DNA from: Lachnoclostridium edouardi
GTDB taxonomy: Bacteria; Bacillota; Clostridia; Lachnospirales; Lachnospiraceae
Assembly: GCF_900240245.1 (NCBI RefSeq)
Contig: NZ_OESQ01000001.1
Location: 1,354,156-1,418,155, forward strand
Direction: 5' to 3'
Length of the DNA stretch: 64,000 bases
Position numbers and translations under genes: made by a program. The notes under the pieces were generated by a model that saw only the letters and a program-made list of their open reading frames with translations, did not search any database and was not told where the DNA came from. Positions 11,017-20,618 of this stretch are shown here, one piece after another. Numbering within the stretch: the first letter of the stretch is position 1; each line of letters begins with the position of its first letter.

Positions 11017-14000
11017 TTATTCTTCGTCTTCAAAAGCCTCATCGTCATCTGTTTCAAAGGCATCGTCAGCGAAATCGTCGCTTTCCACATCCACCAGCTC
11101 GTCACCCTTAAATTCCTGCTCCTGATATCCGTAGGAGCCATAGGATTCTTCCTGATTGTAGTGTCTGTCGCCTTCTATGATGGAACGCAGGTCAGTATCG
11201 CCGTAGTCAATATTCTCTGTCAGCTCTACTTCTGTGTTATCGTCTCTTAAAACTCTAACGTCAAGTCCCAGAGACTGCAGCTCTTTCAGAAGTACCTTAA
11301 AGGACTCCGGAATACCTGGCTCAGGGATATTTTCACCTTTGATAATAGCCTCGTAAGTCTTCACACGTCCTACTACGTCGTCAGATTTTACTGTAAGGAT
11401 TTCCTGCAGAGTGTAGGAAGCGCCATATGCCTCCAAAGCCCAAACCTCCATCTCTCCGAAACGCTGGCCGCCAAACTGAGCTTTACCTCCTAATGGCTGC
11501 TGTGTAACAAGTGAGTATGGGCCTGTAGAACGAGCGTGAATCTTATCGTCAACCAGGTGATGAAGCTTCAGGTAATGCATGTGTCCAATGGTAACAGGGC
11601 TGTCAAAGTACTCTCCTGTACGTCCGTCTCTTAAACGAACCTTACCGTCTCTGGAAAGAGGAACTCCTTTCCACAGCTGTCTGTGGTCTAAATGCTCTTC
11701 CAAATACTCCATAACTTCTGGTTTTAAAGTATCTTTATATTTATCCTGGAATTCTTCCCAGGTAGAATTAACATAATCATTGGCCACATCCAGAGTATCC
11801 ATAATGTCAATCTCGTTTGCCCCGTCAAAGACAGGTGTGGCAATGTTAAATCCAAGAGCTTTTGCAGCCAGGCTTAAATGAATCTCCAAAACCTGACCAA
11901 TATTCATACGTGAAGGCACGCCCAAAGGATTCAGCACAATGTCCAAAGGACGTCCATTTGGCAGGAACGGCATATCTTCTACTGGAAGCACGCGGGAAAC
12001 AACACCCTTGTTTCCGTGACGGCCGGCCATTTTATCACCTACAGAAATCTTTCTCTTCTGGGCAATGTAAATGCGCACTGTCTCGTTTACTCCAGGTGAC
12101 AGCTCGTCGCCGTTTTCTCTTGTAAACACCTTAGCGTCCACAATAATACCGTATGCGCCGTGAGGCACCTTTAAAGAAGTATCACGAACCTCTCTGGCCT
12201 TCTCGCCAAAGATGGCTCTAAGCAGTCTTTCTTCTGCTGTCAGCTCAGTCTCTCCCTTTGGAGTAACCTTGCCCACCAGAATATCTCCGGCGCGAACCTC
12301 TGCTCCGATGCGGATAATACCTCTTTCATCCAAATCCTTTAAAGCGTCCTCGCCTACGCCTGGAACATCTCTTGTGATTTCTTCCGGTCCTAATTTTGTA
12401 TCGCGGGCCTCAGCCTCATACTCTTCAATATGAACAGATGTATATACGTCTTCCTGAACCAGTCTTTCACTTAACAGAACCGCGTCCTCGTAGTTGTAAC
12501 CCTCCCAGGTCATAAATCCAATAAGAGGATTCTTTCCAAGAGCAATCTCTCCGTTTTGTGTAGACGGGCCGTCGGCGATTACTTCCCCTGCCTGAACGTG
12601 ATTTCCCTTGAAAACAATAGGCTTCTGATTGTAGCAGTTGCTCTGGTTGCTTCTGGAAAACTTAATCAGACGGTACACGTCTCTGTTTCCGTCGCTGTCT
12701 CTTTTAATAATAATCTCGTTGGAGGCAGAACGCTCAACTACGCCTGCATTCTTTGCCACCACGCATACGCCTGAGTCTACTGCGGCCTTAGATTCAATTC
12801 CAGTTCCCACTACAGGAGCCTCTGTCATCAGAAGCGGCACTGCCTGACGCTGCATGTTGGAGCCCATCAGGGCGCGGTTGGCGTCGTCGTTCTCCAGGAA
12901 AGGAATCATGGAAGTAGCTACTGAGAATACCATCTTAGGAGATACGTCCATCAGGTCTATATTTCTCTTCTGGAACTCAGATGTCTCCTCACGGAAACGT
13001 CCAGATACATTGTTGTGAATAAAGTAGCCGTTTTCATCTAAAGGCTCGTTAGCCTGAGCTACAATAAAGTTATCCTCCTCGTCTGCAGTCAGATAAACAA
13101 CCTCATCTGTAACTCTTGGATTTGCCGGGTCCGTCTTGTCTACCATACGGTAAGGAGCCTCGATAAATCCGTATTCATTTACCCTTGCATATGTTGCCAG
13201 GGAGTTAATCAGACCAATGTTAGGACCTTCAGGCGTCTCAATAGGACACATACGTCCGTAATGAGTATAGTGAACGTCGCGGACCTCAAATCCGGCTCTG
13301 TCTCTGGACAGACCGCCTGGACCTAATGCAGAAAGACGTCTCTTGTGAGTCAGCTCTGCCAGAGGATTGTTCTGATCCATAAACTGTGACAGCTGGGAGC
13401 TTCCAAAGAACTCTTTTACTGCAGCTGTTACAGGCTTAATATTAATTAAGGACTGAGGAGTAATGCCCTCCATATCCTGTGTCGTCATTCTCTCACGAAC
13501 TACACGTTCCATTCTGGAAAGTCCGATGCGGTACTGGTTCTGAAGCAGCTCGCCTACGGCGCGGATACGTCTGTTTCCCAAGTGGTCAATATCGTCAGCC
13601 GTTCCCACTTCCTCCTCCAGATGCATATTGTAGTTAATAGAAGCAATAATGTCTTCCTTTGTAATATGCTTTGGAATTAACTCGTGAATATTTTTGTGAA
13701 TCGCTTCCTTGATCTCTTCCTGGCTTCCACATTCTGACAGAATAGTTTGAAGCACTGGATAGAATACTAACTCTGTAACACCAACTTCCTCCGGATCAAA
13801 GTCCACATAAGCAGACAGATCTACCATCATGTTGGAAAGCACTTTCTGGTTTCTTGTAACGCCCTGAATCCAAACGTGGGCAACGCCTGCGTTCTGAATT
13901 GCAGAAGCCAGCTCCTTATCTACAGATGTGCCCTTTTCTGCAACGATCTCGCCTGTGGACTCGTCTACTACGTCCTCAGCCAGAACATGACCGGCGATTC

Positions 14001-14862
14001 TGTTTTTCAAGTGAAGCTTTTTATTAAATTTATATCTGCCGACTTTCGCCAAGTCGTATCTTCTGGGATCAAAGAACATACTGTTCAGTAAGCTCTCTGC
14101 ACTATCAACGGATAAAGGCTCGCCTGGACGAATCTTTTTGTACAGCTCTAAAAGACCATCCTGATAATTGTCAGATGTGTCCTTTCCAAAGCTGGCCAAA
14201 AGCTTAGGCTCCTCGCCGAACAGATCAATAATCTCTGCGTTTGTGCCATATCCTAAGGCACGAATCAGCACTGTCACCGGTACTTTTCTGGTTCTGTCTA
14301 CACGCACATAAAAAATATCATTGGAATCTGTCTCGTACTCCAGCCATGCTCCTCTGTTTGGAATTACAGTGCAGGAATACAATTCTTTACCGATTTTATC
14401 ATGGCCAATGCCATAGTAGATGCCTGGGGAACGTACCAGCTGGCTGACGATTACTCGTTCAGCGCCGTTAATGACAAAAGAGCCAGTATCCGTCATAAGC
14501 GGTAAGTCACCCATGAAGATCTCATGTTCATTGATTTCATCTTTATCTTTATTGCAGAGTCTCACCTTTACTTTTAAAGGCGCTGCATAAGTAGCATCCC
14601 GCTCCTTGCATTCTTCGATTGTATATTTGATATCGTCTCTACACAATGTAAAGTCTACAAATTCCAAACTTAAATGTCCTGCAAAATCAGCGATTGGAGA
14701 GATATCATCGAAAACCTCTTTCAATCCCTCATCAAGGAACCACTGGTAGGAATCCTTCTGAATCTCAATCAGGTTAGGCATATCAAGAACTTCTTTTTGC
14801 CTTGAAAAACTCATTCTAAGGCTTTTCCCTGCATGGACCGGACGCATTCTGCTTTTTTCCAT
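11017..14862 (-). CDS. rpoB: DNA-directed RNA polymerase subunit beta
   Basis: Second-largest RNA polymerase subunit, 1281 residues. The rifampicin pocket reads [15 protein letters not shown] then [14 protein letters not shown]. The residues equivalent to E. coli D516, H526 and S531 are all wild type, so target-based rifampicin resistance is not indicated. The C-terminal end carries a lineage-specific, strongly acidic tail of about 40 residues (for example [20 protein letters not shown]) beyond the usual end. Ribosome binding site AGGGGTG precedes ATG 14862. Its own strong promoter is at 14946-14974; ribosomal protein genes rplJ/rplL are not adjacent. Confidence 0.98.
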   Translation of the reverse strand: MEKSRMRPVHAGKSLRMSFSRQKEVLDMPNLIEIQKDSYQWFLDEGLKEVFDDISPIADFAGHLSLEFVDFTLCRDDIKYTIEECKERDATYAAPLKVKVRLCNKDKDEINEHEIFMGDLPLMTDTGSFVINGAERVIVSQLVRSPGIYYGIGHDKIGKELYSCTVIPNRGAWLEYETDSNDIFYVRVDRTRKVPVTVLIRALGYGTNAEIIDLFGEEPKLLASFGKDTSDNYQDGLLELYKKIRPGEPLSVDSAESLLNSMFFDPRRYDLAKVGRYKFNKKLHLKNRIAGHVLAEDVVDESTGEIVAEKGTSVDKELASAIQNAGVAHVWIQGVTRNQKVLSNMMVDLSAYVDFDPEEVGVTELVFYPVLQTILSECGSQEEIKEAIHKNIHELIPKHITKEDIIASINYNMHLEEEVGTADDIDHLGNRRIRAVGELLQNQYRIGLSRMERVVRERMTTQDMEGITPQSLINIKPVTAAVKEFFGSSQLSQFMDQNNPLAELTHKRRLSALGPGGLSRDRAGFEVRDVHYTHYGRMCPIETPEGPNIGLINSLATYARVNEYGFIEAPYRMVDKTDPANPRVTDEVVYLTADEEDNFIVAQANEPLDENGYFIHNNVSGRFREETSEFQKRNIDLMDVSPKMVFSVATSMIPFLENDDANRALMGSNMQRQAVPLLMTEAPVVGTGIESKAAVDSGVCVVAKNAGVVERSASNEIIIKRDSDGNRDVYRLIKFSRSNQSNCYNQKPIVFKGNHVQAGEVIADGPSTQNGEIALGKNPLIGFMTWEGYNYEDAVLLSERLVQEDVYTSVHIEEYEAEARDTKLGPEEITRDVPGVGEDALKDLDERGIIRIGAEVRAGDILVGKVTPKGETELTAEERLLRAIFGEKAREVRDTSLKVPHGAYGIIVDAKVFTRENGDELSPGVNETVRIYIAQKRKISVGDKMAGRHGNKGVVSRVLPVEDMPFLPNGRPLDIVLNPLGVPSRMNIGQVLEIHLSLAAKALGFNIATPVFDGANEIDIMDTLDVANDYVNSTWEEFQDKYKDTLKPEVMEYLEEHLDHRQLWKGVPLSRDGKVRLRDGRTGEYFDSPVTIGHMHYLKLHHLVDDKIHARSTGPYSLVTQQPLGGKAQFGGQRFGEMEVWALEAYGASYTLQEILTVKSDDVVGRVKTYEAIIKGENIPEPGIPESFKVLLKELQSLGLDVRVLRDDNTEVELTENIDYGDTDLRSIIEGDRHYNQEESYGSYGYQEQEFKGDELVDVESDDFADDAFETDDDEAFEDEE

Positions 14863-14904
14863 TGACGTTTCACCCCTGTTTTCTTTTTCTATCTATAGAC
14901 ATAG

Positions 14905-14921
14905 TGTGCCCAAAAGGCACA
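14905..14921 (-). other. Short hairpin in the rpoB leader
   Basis: TGTGCC/GGCACA with a small loop lies in the leader about 45-60 nt before the rpoB start, downstream of the predicted promoter. No T-tract follows; it may only tune mRNA stability or translation. Confidence 0.35.
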
Positions 14922-14945
14922 TGCCTCCACAATAGTGCACATTAC

Positions 14946-14974
14946 ATATTATCATAGGGTTGTCAAGGTGTCAA
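14946..14974 (-). promoter_or_regulatory. Promoter of rpoBC
   Basis: Minus strand TTGACA (14969-14974), 17-nt spacer, TAATAT (14946-14951). A second TTGACA at 14961-14966 has no partner at proper spacing. It is divergent from the plus-strand promoter at 14986-15014. Confidence 0.75.
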
Positions 14975-14985
14975 GGATTTTTTAC

Positions 14986-15014
14986 TTGCACTTTTCGTCA
15001 AAAAATGGTATACT
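14986..15014 (+). promoter_or_regulatory. Promoter of the small membrane protein gene at 15075
   Basis: TTGCAC (14986-14991), 17-nt spacer, TATACT (15009-15014). Its -35 lies only 11 bp from the -35 of the divergent rpoBC promoter, so the two could compete for polymerase. Confidence 0.7.
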
Positions 15015-15074
15015 ATCCCAGATAGGTTTGTCCTATAAAATATGAACAGAATAACGAACCCGGAGGTAATCCCC

Positions 15075-15524
15075 ATGCTGAACACATTTTTAGATGTAGT
15101 ACTGGTTATTATGGTACTTGTGTTAATCGCATTAGTAGTACTTTATTTTTTAGGCCGAAAGATGGAAAAACGCCAGATGGAACAGCAGGCCGCCATTGAA
15201 GCCGCTGCCCAGACTGTGTCCATGCTGATTATTGATAAAAAGAAACTGCGCCTGAAAGAAGCCGGACTTCCAAAGATAGTTTACGAGCAGACTCCCAAGT
15301 ATCTGCGCCGTTCTAAAGTACCGGTAGTAAAAGCAAAAGTAGGACCTAAGTTTATGACTCTCATGGCTGATGCAAAGGTATTTGAAGCCCTTCCTGTAAA
15401 GTCTGAGGTTAAAGTAGTTGTCAGCGGAATCTACATAACAGAGATTAAAAGCGTAAGAGGCGGCACCATTCAGACCCCGCCAAAGAAAAAAGGATTTTTT
15501 GCAAGATTTAAGAAAAATAAATAA
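15075..15524 (+). CDS. Conserved small membrane-anchored protein of unknown function
   Basis: 149 residues from ATG 15075, chosen because GGAGGT lies 7 nt upstream; an earlier in-frame ATG at 15042 has no such site. Residues about 5-27 form one transmembrane helix. A short charged, possibly coiled segment (GRKMEKRQMEQQAAIEAAAQ) follows, then a soluble domain of about 90 residues with alternating basic and hydrophobic strands. The C-terminus is Lys/Phe-rich (KKKGFFARFKKNK). I do not recognise a named family. It has its own promoter and a terminator at 15531-15563, so it is a monocistronic gene, divergent from rpoBC. Confidence 0.8.
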   Translation: MLNTFLDVVLVIMVLVLIALVVLYFLGRKMEKRQMEQQAAIEAAAQTVSMLIIDKKKLRLKEAGLPKIVYEQTPKYLRRSKVPVVKAKVGPKFMTLMADAKVFEALPVKSEVKVVVSGIYITEIKSVRGGTIQTPPKKKGFFARFKKNK

Positions 15525-15530
15525 AACCAC

Positions 15531-15563
15531 AAAAAAGTCTGGTATGTGGTACCAGACTTTTTT
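15531..15563. terminator. Bidirectional terminator between convergent genes
   Basis: AAAAAA-GTCTGGTA, 5-nt loop, TACCAGAC-TTTTTT. The stem is perfect over 8 bp, with A6 on the left and T6 on the right, so it can end both the plus-strand gene at 15075 and the minus-strand enolase-family operon. Confidence 0.92.
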
Positions 15564-15603
15564 ATATATTATATATTTTTATGTACTATATATAAGGAAG
15601 AAA

Positions 15604-16776
15604 CTATTCAGAATATTTCTCAACAACATCCCAGTTCAGCTCAATTCCAAGGCCCGGGCCTTCAGGAACCAGATAGCTCATCTCCTTATCGTGCTCTAAA
15701 GGATTCTTCAAAAGCTCTGTTCTTAAAGGATTAAAGTTTTCTTCTGATTCAATAAACGGCACGTTAGGCAGGGAGGCTGCAAAGTGAATATTAGCCGCGG
15801 TCAGCACTGCCGAGAAGAAGGTGTGGGGGGTAAACAACTTATTGTAGGCCATAGTGAGAGCCGCGATTCTTCTGCACTCAGTAAAGCCTCCGCTCCACCC
15901 CAGGTTTGCCTGAACCACATCTAAAGCTTTCATGGAAAGCAGCTCCTTATATCTGGCCAACCCCTGCTCTGACTCGCAGCCTGCCACCAGAATATTTTTC
16001 AGCCGGGCAGTCATTTTCACGTAGCCTTCCACATCATCTGTTCTTGCCGGCTCTTCTATCCAGAAAATCCCCAGCCTGTCCAGATCTGCTTCTGCAGCCA
16101 GCACATCCTCCACTGTCCATGTACAGTTCATATCCAACATCAAGGTTTTGTCTTTTCCCACTGTGTTTCTCACCAGCTCCACCCGCTTCATATCCTCCTC
16201 CTGGGAGATGGTAAAGCTGCCGTTTCTCATATACTGCAAAGGCATTCTGAAATTCTTTCTGGATCTGCCCACCTTCATTTTAAATGCGCTGTAGCCCTTT
16301 TCCAGATAGCCTTCCATTTCTCTTTTTAAGTCGTCCTCTGTTTTGTCCTGTCCATAAAATCCGGCGCTGGCATAGCCTGACACCTTATTTCTGTTGGCGC
16401 CGAACAGTCTGTACAAAGGCATACCAGAAGCTTTTCCTACAATATCCCACAAGGCGATATCGATGCCGCTGGCAGCTCCCATAACGATTCCACGCCTGCC
16501 GTTGGCCCAGTTGTTCCACAGCATTTTTTCCCACAGTCTCTCTGTGTCTAAGGGATTTTCCCCTATAAGTAAAGGCTTCAGCTGGCTTTTCACCACCTCC
16601 GCCATAGCCTTTGGGGAAGCCCCAAAGGTAGCGGATTCTCCAATGCCTGTCAGCCCTTCATCTGTTTCCACCAGGATTAAAAACGCTCCTCTTCCGTAGC
16701 AGCAGCTTAAACCGTCGGCAATAAATTTTTCATAAGGAAATTTTAAGCTAATTGTTTTAATATCTGTAATTTTCAT
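15604..16776 (-). CDS. Mandelate racemase/muconate lactonizing enzyme family protein (enolase superfamily)
   Basis: Enolase-superfamily enzyme of 390 residues, expected to abstract a proton alpha to a carboxylate, probably on a sugar acid or related acid taken up by the adjacent TRAP transporter. The capping domain (1-130) precedes a TIM barrel. The second-strand motif KMK has K166/K168; Mg ligands appear to be D215 (LMLDMN), E241 (WIEEP) and E268 (GCESE). His318 (TPHTF) matches the general base of the MR subgroup, but the partner Asp of the His-Asp dyad is Asn291 (VQANLGWSGG). An insertion of about 20 residues follows KMKVG. Last gene of the dctPQM operon, 33 bp after dctM. Exact substrate unknown. 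Confidence 0.85.
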   Translation of the reverse strand: MKITDIKTISLKFPYEKFIADGLSCCYGRGAFLILVETDEGLTGIGESATFGASPKAMAEVVKSQLKPLLIGENPLDTERLWEKMLWNNWANGRRGIVMGAASGIDIALWDIVGKASGMPLYRLFGANRNKVSGYASAGFYGQDKTEDDLKREMEGYLEKGYSAFKMKVGRSRKNFRMPLQYMRNGSFTISQEEDMKRVELVRNTVGKDKTLMLDMNCTWTVEDVLAAEADLDRLGIFWIEEPARTDDVEGYVKMTARLKNILVAGCESEQGLARYKELLSMKALDVVQANLGWSGGFTECRRIAALTMAYNKLFTPHTFFSAVLTAANIHFAASLPNVPFIESEENFNPLRTELLKNPLEHDKEMSYLVPEGPGLGIELNWDVVEKYSE

Positions 16777-16809
16777 TTATTTACCTCCATATTCACGCCT
16801 TAAACTTCA

Positions 16810-18081
16810 CTACTTTAATAAATTAGGAAGAGTGAGGGACATTGGAGGGGCAAATGTAATAATCATAAGGTCCAGAATCAGTACTCCAAAATAAATCACT
16901 AAGTACTTTAACATGCCTTCAATTTTTACCTTGGCGCTGTCGCAAACCACATAAAGGTTTACTCCTACCGGCGGAGTTACCATACCGATAGCCAGGTTTG
17001 TCATCATAATAATACCAAAGTGCACCATATCTATGCCTAAGGTGGAGGCTACCGGAGCCAGCAAAGGAGCCAGAATAACCATGGCAGCTCCTGCTTCACA
17101 GAACATACCTACAATTAAAAGCATAACGTTTACTAACAAAAGGAATACAATTTTGCTGGAGGACATGCCTAAGAAGGCCTGAGCCACAGCCTGAGGGACC
17201 TGTTCCTTTGTCAGCACCCAGCCAAACGCATTAGATGCAGCCATAATCATTAAAACTGTAGACATTGTCAGCACTGAATTTAAAAGGATTCCCTTTAAAT
17301 CTGCCAGCTTAATTTCTCTGTAAATAAAGATTCCTACAATCAGACCGTAAAATACAGATACTACCGCCGCCTCTGTAGGTGTGAAAAATCCTGTGTAAAT
17401 ACCTCCCAGAATAATTACCGGCATAAGCAACGCTAAAATCGCGTCTTTAAATGCACTGATTCTTTCTTTTGCCGACTTTTTCTCTGAAGGCACAAAGCCC
17501 TGTTTTTTTGTAAGTATGTGGGCAACAATACAAAGAGTGACACAGATGAAAATTCCAGGTATAAATCCTGCCATAAACAAGTCGCTGATAGAAGTTTCTG
17601 TAGCTACTCCGTACTGAATTAAGCCAATGCTGGGAGGGATAATTACTCCCAGCTCTGCTGAGGAGGCGATTGTAGCCGCCGCAAAATTTTTGTCATATCT
17701 GTTTTTCAACATTTCCGGAATAATAATTGCGCCTACTGCCGCTGCAGTTGCGGCGCTGGAGCCGGAAATCGCCGCAAAGAATGCACAGGTCACTACCGCT
17801 ACCATTGCCAGTCCGCCGGAAATATGGCCAAATAAGCTGTTGCACAAGTTTACCAGACGTCTTGAGATACCGCCGGAGCTCATCAGGTTGCCTGCCAGCA
17901 CGAAAAACGGAATTGCCAAAAGAGTAAAGCTGCCGCTGCCTGCAAACATTCTCTGAATTACTACAGAAAGATTTACGTCTCCTGCCATTAAGGCTAATGT
18001 TGATGAGGCCCCCAGCACAAACGCAATAGGAAGACCAATAATCAGCAGCACAACCATGCTGATAAATAATACTGCCGTCAT
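16810..18081 (-). CDS. dctM: TRAP transporter large permease, DctM
   Basis: 423 residues, very hydrophobic, about 11-12 predicted membrane spans, typical for the large (4TMS-extended) subunit that carries the Na+-coupled translocation path of tripartite ATP-independent periplasmic-type transporters. Family patterns such as IPFFVLAGNLMSSGG near residue 55 and MVTPPVGVNLYV near 365 are present. Its start overlaps the dctQ stop by one base, indicating translational coupling and stoichiometric production. Together with dctP and dctQ it should import a carboxylate, with the downstream enolase-family enzyme acting on it. Confidence 0.93.
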   Translation of the reverse strand: MTAVLFISMVVLLIIGLPIAFVLGASSTLALMAGDVNLSVVIQRMFAGSGSFTLLAIPFFVLAGNLMSSGGISRRLVNLCNSLFGHISGGLAMVAVVTCAFFAAISGSSAATAAAVGAIIIPEMLKNRYDKNFAAATIASSAELGVIIPPSIGLIQYGVATETSISDLFMAGFIPGIFICVTLCIVAHILTKKQGFVPSEKKSAKERISAFKDAILALLMPVIILGGIYTGFFTPTEAAVVSVFYGLIVGIFIYREIKLADLKGILLNSVLTMSTVLMIMAASNAFGWVLTKEQVPQAVAQAFLGMSSSKIVFLLLVNVMLLIVGMFCEAGAAMVILAPLLAPVASTLGIDMVHFGIIMMTNLAIGMVTPPVGVNLYVVCDSAKVKIEGMLKYLVIYFGVLILDLMIITFAPPMSLTLPNLLK

Positions 18082-18563
18082 TATTTCTCACCCTCCCCTG
18101 CAAAAAGATAATATACCATTAAAACTGTATTAAACAGCATAAATACTGCTCCTACAGGAATGGCCGCGTACATCAGCCCCATAGGCATTTTCAGTACCGG
18201 CGTAGTCTGCCTCCAGACCTGAGCGCAGGTCTGAAAGCCGATTTTAATAATTACACATAAAAAGATCACTGTAATAACATTTACAAGTAAAGAACATATT
18301 TTTCCAACATTTTTAGGCACAACCATATATAATATTTCCAGTCCTACCATGGAACCTTTTCTTATGCAGAGCGCCGCGCCAAGAAAAGTACACCAGATTA
18401 AAAGATATTTTGATACTTCCTCGCTCCACGGAATAGAAGCATGAGCCAGCCTGAAAACCACCTGGGCAAATACTACGACAGACATTACTGTCAGCATAAC
18501 AATGGCTACAAAGGCTAAAAGCCCGTTTACCCCTTTGTCTACTGCCTTAATTCCCTGTTTCAT
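18081..18563 (-). CDS. dctQ: TRAP transporter small permease, DctQ
   Basis: 160 residues with four predicted membrane spans (about 15-37, 50-70, 90-112, 128-150). The family pattern PWSEEVSKYLLIWCTFLGAA around residues 45-65 is clear. It associates with DctM in the cytoplasmic membrane. The order dctP-dctQ-dctM is the common one. Start ATG 18563 follows the dctP stop by 19 nt, with a GGAGGAATAAAGG ribosome binding region. Confidence 0.92.
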   Translation of the reverse strand: MKQGIKAVDKGVNGLLAFVAIVMLTVMSVVVFAQVVFRLAHASIPWSEEVSKYLLIWCTFLGAALCIRKGSMVGLEILYMVVPKNVGKICSLLVNVITVIFLCVIIKIGFQTCAQVWRQTTPVLKMPMGLMYAAIPVGAVFMLFNTVLMVYYLFAGEGEK

Positions 18564-18582
18564 ATACCTTTATTCCTCCTGA

Positions 18583-19614
18583 TTACTCTGCCTTAGCACC
18601 CTGAATCTTTTCTACAATGTCGCCAAATTCTGCCTGGTACTTATCATAAACTGGTTTTGTAGCCTCAATAAATAACGCCTTATCCACCTCATTTACTTCC
18701 ATGCCGTTTTCCTTGCAGCCCTCCAGCATTTTGTCCAGCTCCTGACCGCTTAACTCTCTTTCGTAAGCCACTGTTTTCTCTAAAGCGTCTGCAACCAGCG
18801 CCTGCTGCTCTGCTGACAGCTTATTCCATGTAATTTCACTTACCATTACAGGGCATACTGGATAAAAATGCTCTGTCAGAGATAAGTATTTCTGAACCTC
18901 ATAGAAACGAGAGTTGTAAATTGTAAATAAAGGATTCTCCTGTCCGTCTACAGCTCCTGTCTGAAGGGCTGTAAACAGCTCGGAAAAGCTCATAGCAACA
19001 GCGTCCATTCCCAGCTCTCCAAGAGCGTCTACACATACAGAGCTTTCCAGAGTTCTCACTCTTAATCCCTTACAGTCCTCTGGGGTTGTAATAGGCAGCT
19101 TAGAGTTGGTCATGCTGCGGAAGCCTAAGTCAAATGTACCGAAGGTTTTAATTCCTGAGCTTTCCAGGTTCTTAAAAATATCCTGGCCTACTTCACTGTC
19201 TAACACCTGGAACGCCTGCTCTCTGCTGTCAAATAAATAAGGCAGGTTAAATACGTCCATGCTCTGATCAAAGCCGCTTAAAGCTGCTGCAACGGCAACA
19301 GAAATATCAATAGTTCCCATCTGAAGGCCTTCCGCCATTTCTCTTTCGTCTCCTAAAGCTCCGTTAGGCTGTACATCTACAGTAATCTGACCGCCGCTTT
19401 CTTCCTCCACCAGGTCTTTAAAATATAAAGCCGCCAGCTGATATGGATGGCCCTCTGCCTGCCCATGTCCAAATGTTAAAGTAATGGATTCAGACGTTGT
19501 ATTTGCTGCCTGTCCTCCATCTCCTCCCTGCTGTCCGCTTTTTCCGCATCCTGAAAGTCCTGCTGTAAGAATCAGCGCTGCTGTTAATACTGCACAATAT
19601 TTCTTCTTCATCAT
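18583..19614 (-). CDS. dctP: TRAP transporter solute-binding lipoprotein, DctP
   Basis: 343 residues. The N-terminal lipoprotein signal ends with lipobox LSGC (Cys23), followed by a Gly/Gln/Ser-rich linker, so it is tethered outside the membrane. The DctP fold follows: TLTFGHGQAEGHPYQLAALYFKDLVEEESGGQ at the N-terminus (residues about 45-75), the carboxylate-binding Arg region GLRVRTLESSV, and QTGAVDGQENP near residue 220. First gene of the operon and downstream of a palindromic operator, so probably induced by its substrate through the divergent GntR protein. Confidence 0.93.
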   Translation of the reverse strand: MMKKKYCAVLTAALILTAGLSGCGKSGQQGGDGGQAANTTSESITLTFGHGQAEGHPYQLAALYFKDLVEEESGGQITVDVQPNGALGDEREMAEGLQMGTIDISVAVAAALSGFDQSMDVFNLPYLFDSREQAFQVLDSEVGQDIFKNLESSGIKTFGTFDLGFRSMTNSKLPITTPEDCKGLRVRTLESSVCVDALGELGMDAVAMSFSELFTALQTGAVDGQENPLFTIYNSRFYEVQKYLSLTEHFYPVCPVMVSEITWNKLSAEQQALVADALEKTVAYERELSGQELDKMLEGCKENGMEVNEVDKALFIEATKPVYDKYQAEFGDIVEKIQGAKAE

Positions 19615-19686
19615 CTCTTTTTTTCTCCCTCTCTTTTTTCTTTATAAATATCCTCTGCCCATCTGCTAGATATTTTGTATATTTTT

Positions 19687-19715
19687 ATTATAAAAGACGG
19701 CCATTCTTATGTAAA
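19687..19715 (-). promoter_or_regulatory. Promoter of the dctPQM-enolase operon
   Basis: Minus strand TTTACA (19710-19715), 17-nt spacer, TATAAT (19687-19692). The -35 box lies 3 bp from the edge of the 24-bp palindrome at 19719-19742, so a bound regulator would contact or exclude RNA polymerase. Confidence 0.75.
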
Positions 19716-19718
19716 AGC

Positions 19719-19742
19719 ATTCATCTTGTATACAAGATGAAT
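19719..19742. promoter_or_regulatory. 24-bp perfect palindromic operator for the GntR/FCD regulator
   Basis: Half-site ATTCATCTTGTA is followed directly by its exact reverse complement. The core CTTGTATACAAG matches the TTGTxxACAA pattern known for FadR/FCD-type GntR regulators. It lies between the divergent dctP promoter and the GntR gene promoter, adjacent to the dctP -35 box. Assignment to the neighbouring regulator is inference from position and core sequence. Confidence 0.8.
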
Positions 19743-19771
19743 ATGAAATATGCATATGTTGTCGCCTTTTG

Positions 19772-19800
19772 TTGAATTAGAAAATTGAATATGTTACAAT
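19772..19800 (+). promoter_or_regulatory. Promoter of the divergent GntR gene
   Basis: TTGAAT (19772-19777), 17-nt spacer, TACAAT (19795-19800), with an extended -10 TGT. It begins 30 bp to the right of the palindromic operator. Confidence 0.6.
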
Positions 19801-19853
19801 ACCATCAGTATTAAGTGCAGAAAGCTTCAGTAAGGGGAGGGGACATACTGGTT

Positions 19854-20507
19854 ATGGACATGAATTTAAAGAATATTGCATATGAGGTGATTAAAGGTAA
19901 AATTATCACCTGCGAATACCGCCCCAACACCTTTTTAAGCGAGGCATTTTTGATGCAGGAAATCGACGCCAGCCGCACGCCTATCAGGGAAGCCTTAAAT
20001 AAATTAGAGCAGGAGGGATTTGTGCAGATCATCCCTAAAAAGGGAGTGGTTGTCACCGCCCTTTCTCTCAACGAGGTCAATATGACATTTGAAGCCAGGC
20101 TGCTTTTAGAGCCTTATATTATTCATCACTATATGGAATTTATAAATTTACATAAAATACGGGAAATTTATTCTCAGACTGAACACCTTGTTCCCGGAGA
20201 AGAGTTTTACGCCGACTTCTGCCGTCTGGACGACACCCTTCACCGGCTGATATCAAGCGCCTGCTCCAACAAGTTTCTCAATGAGAGTCTGATTCACATT
20301 TATGACCAGAACAACAGAATCCGGATTTTAGCCGGGAAGAATATTTGGCAGAGGCATATAGAAGCGGCCAAAGAGCATCTTGTTTTAATGGATTTGATTC
20401 TCCAGGGCAAAAAAGAGGAGGCTGCAGAATCTATTACTAACCACTTAATTAAGTCTAAAACAGAAGCCATCCGCTCTCTCATTAATGAGCAAATGCCTAT
20501 TAACTAA
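19854..20507 (+). CDS. GntR family transcriptional regulator, FCD subfamily, likely regulator of dctPQM
   Basis: 217 residues from ATG 19854, placed 11 nt after a GGGGAGGGG ribosome binding site. The winged helix (about 5-68) contains the GntR signature SRTPIREALNKLEQEGFV and a wing IPKKGVVVT. The FCD ligand domain (about 80-215) shows the usual metal-site candidates in LDDTLHRLI and in later His residues (RHIEAAKEHLVLMD). FCD proteins typically sense carboxylates and dissociate from DNA. Divergent placement, and the palindrome between it and dctP, argue that it controls the TRAP/enolase operon. Confidence 0.88.
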   Translation: MDMNLKNIAYEVIKGKIITCEYRPNTFLSEAFLMQEIDASRTPIREALNKLEQEGFVQIIPKKGVVVTALSLNEVNMTFEARLLLEPYIIHHYMEFINLHKIREIYSQTEHLVPGEEFYADFCRLDDTLHRLISSACSNKFLNESLIHIYDQNNRIRILAGKNIWQRHIEAAKEHLVLMDLILQGKKEEAAESITNHLIKSKTEAIRSLINEQMPIN

Positions 20508-20549
20508 AATTTTTCCTTAGTTTTATGGAATATTTATTGAAATAAAAAA

Positions 20550-20606
20550 GGCCTAAAATAATCAGTTCAGTGAATCCCTTTGATTATTTTAGGCCCCGCC
20601 TTTTTT
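20550..20606. terminator. Strong bidirectional terminator
   Basis: A 15-bp perfect stem GGCCTAAAATAATCA (20550-20564) pairs with 20581-20595 across a 16-nt loop. A6 precedes it (20544-20549) and CCGCC-T6 follows. It separates the plus-strand GntR gene from the minus-strand gene at 20619. Confidence 0.9.
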
Positions 20607-20618
20607 AATTATATTTTT

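Noticed and set aside
11579..12847. Several short plus-strand frames inside rpoB
   Set aside because: Antisense shadows without ribosome binding sites or recognisable domains.
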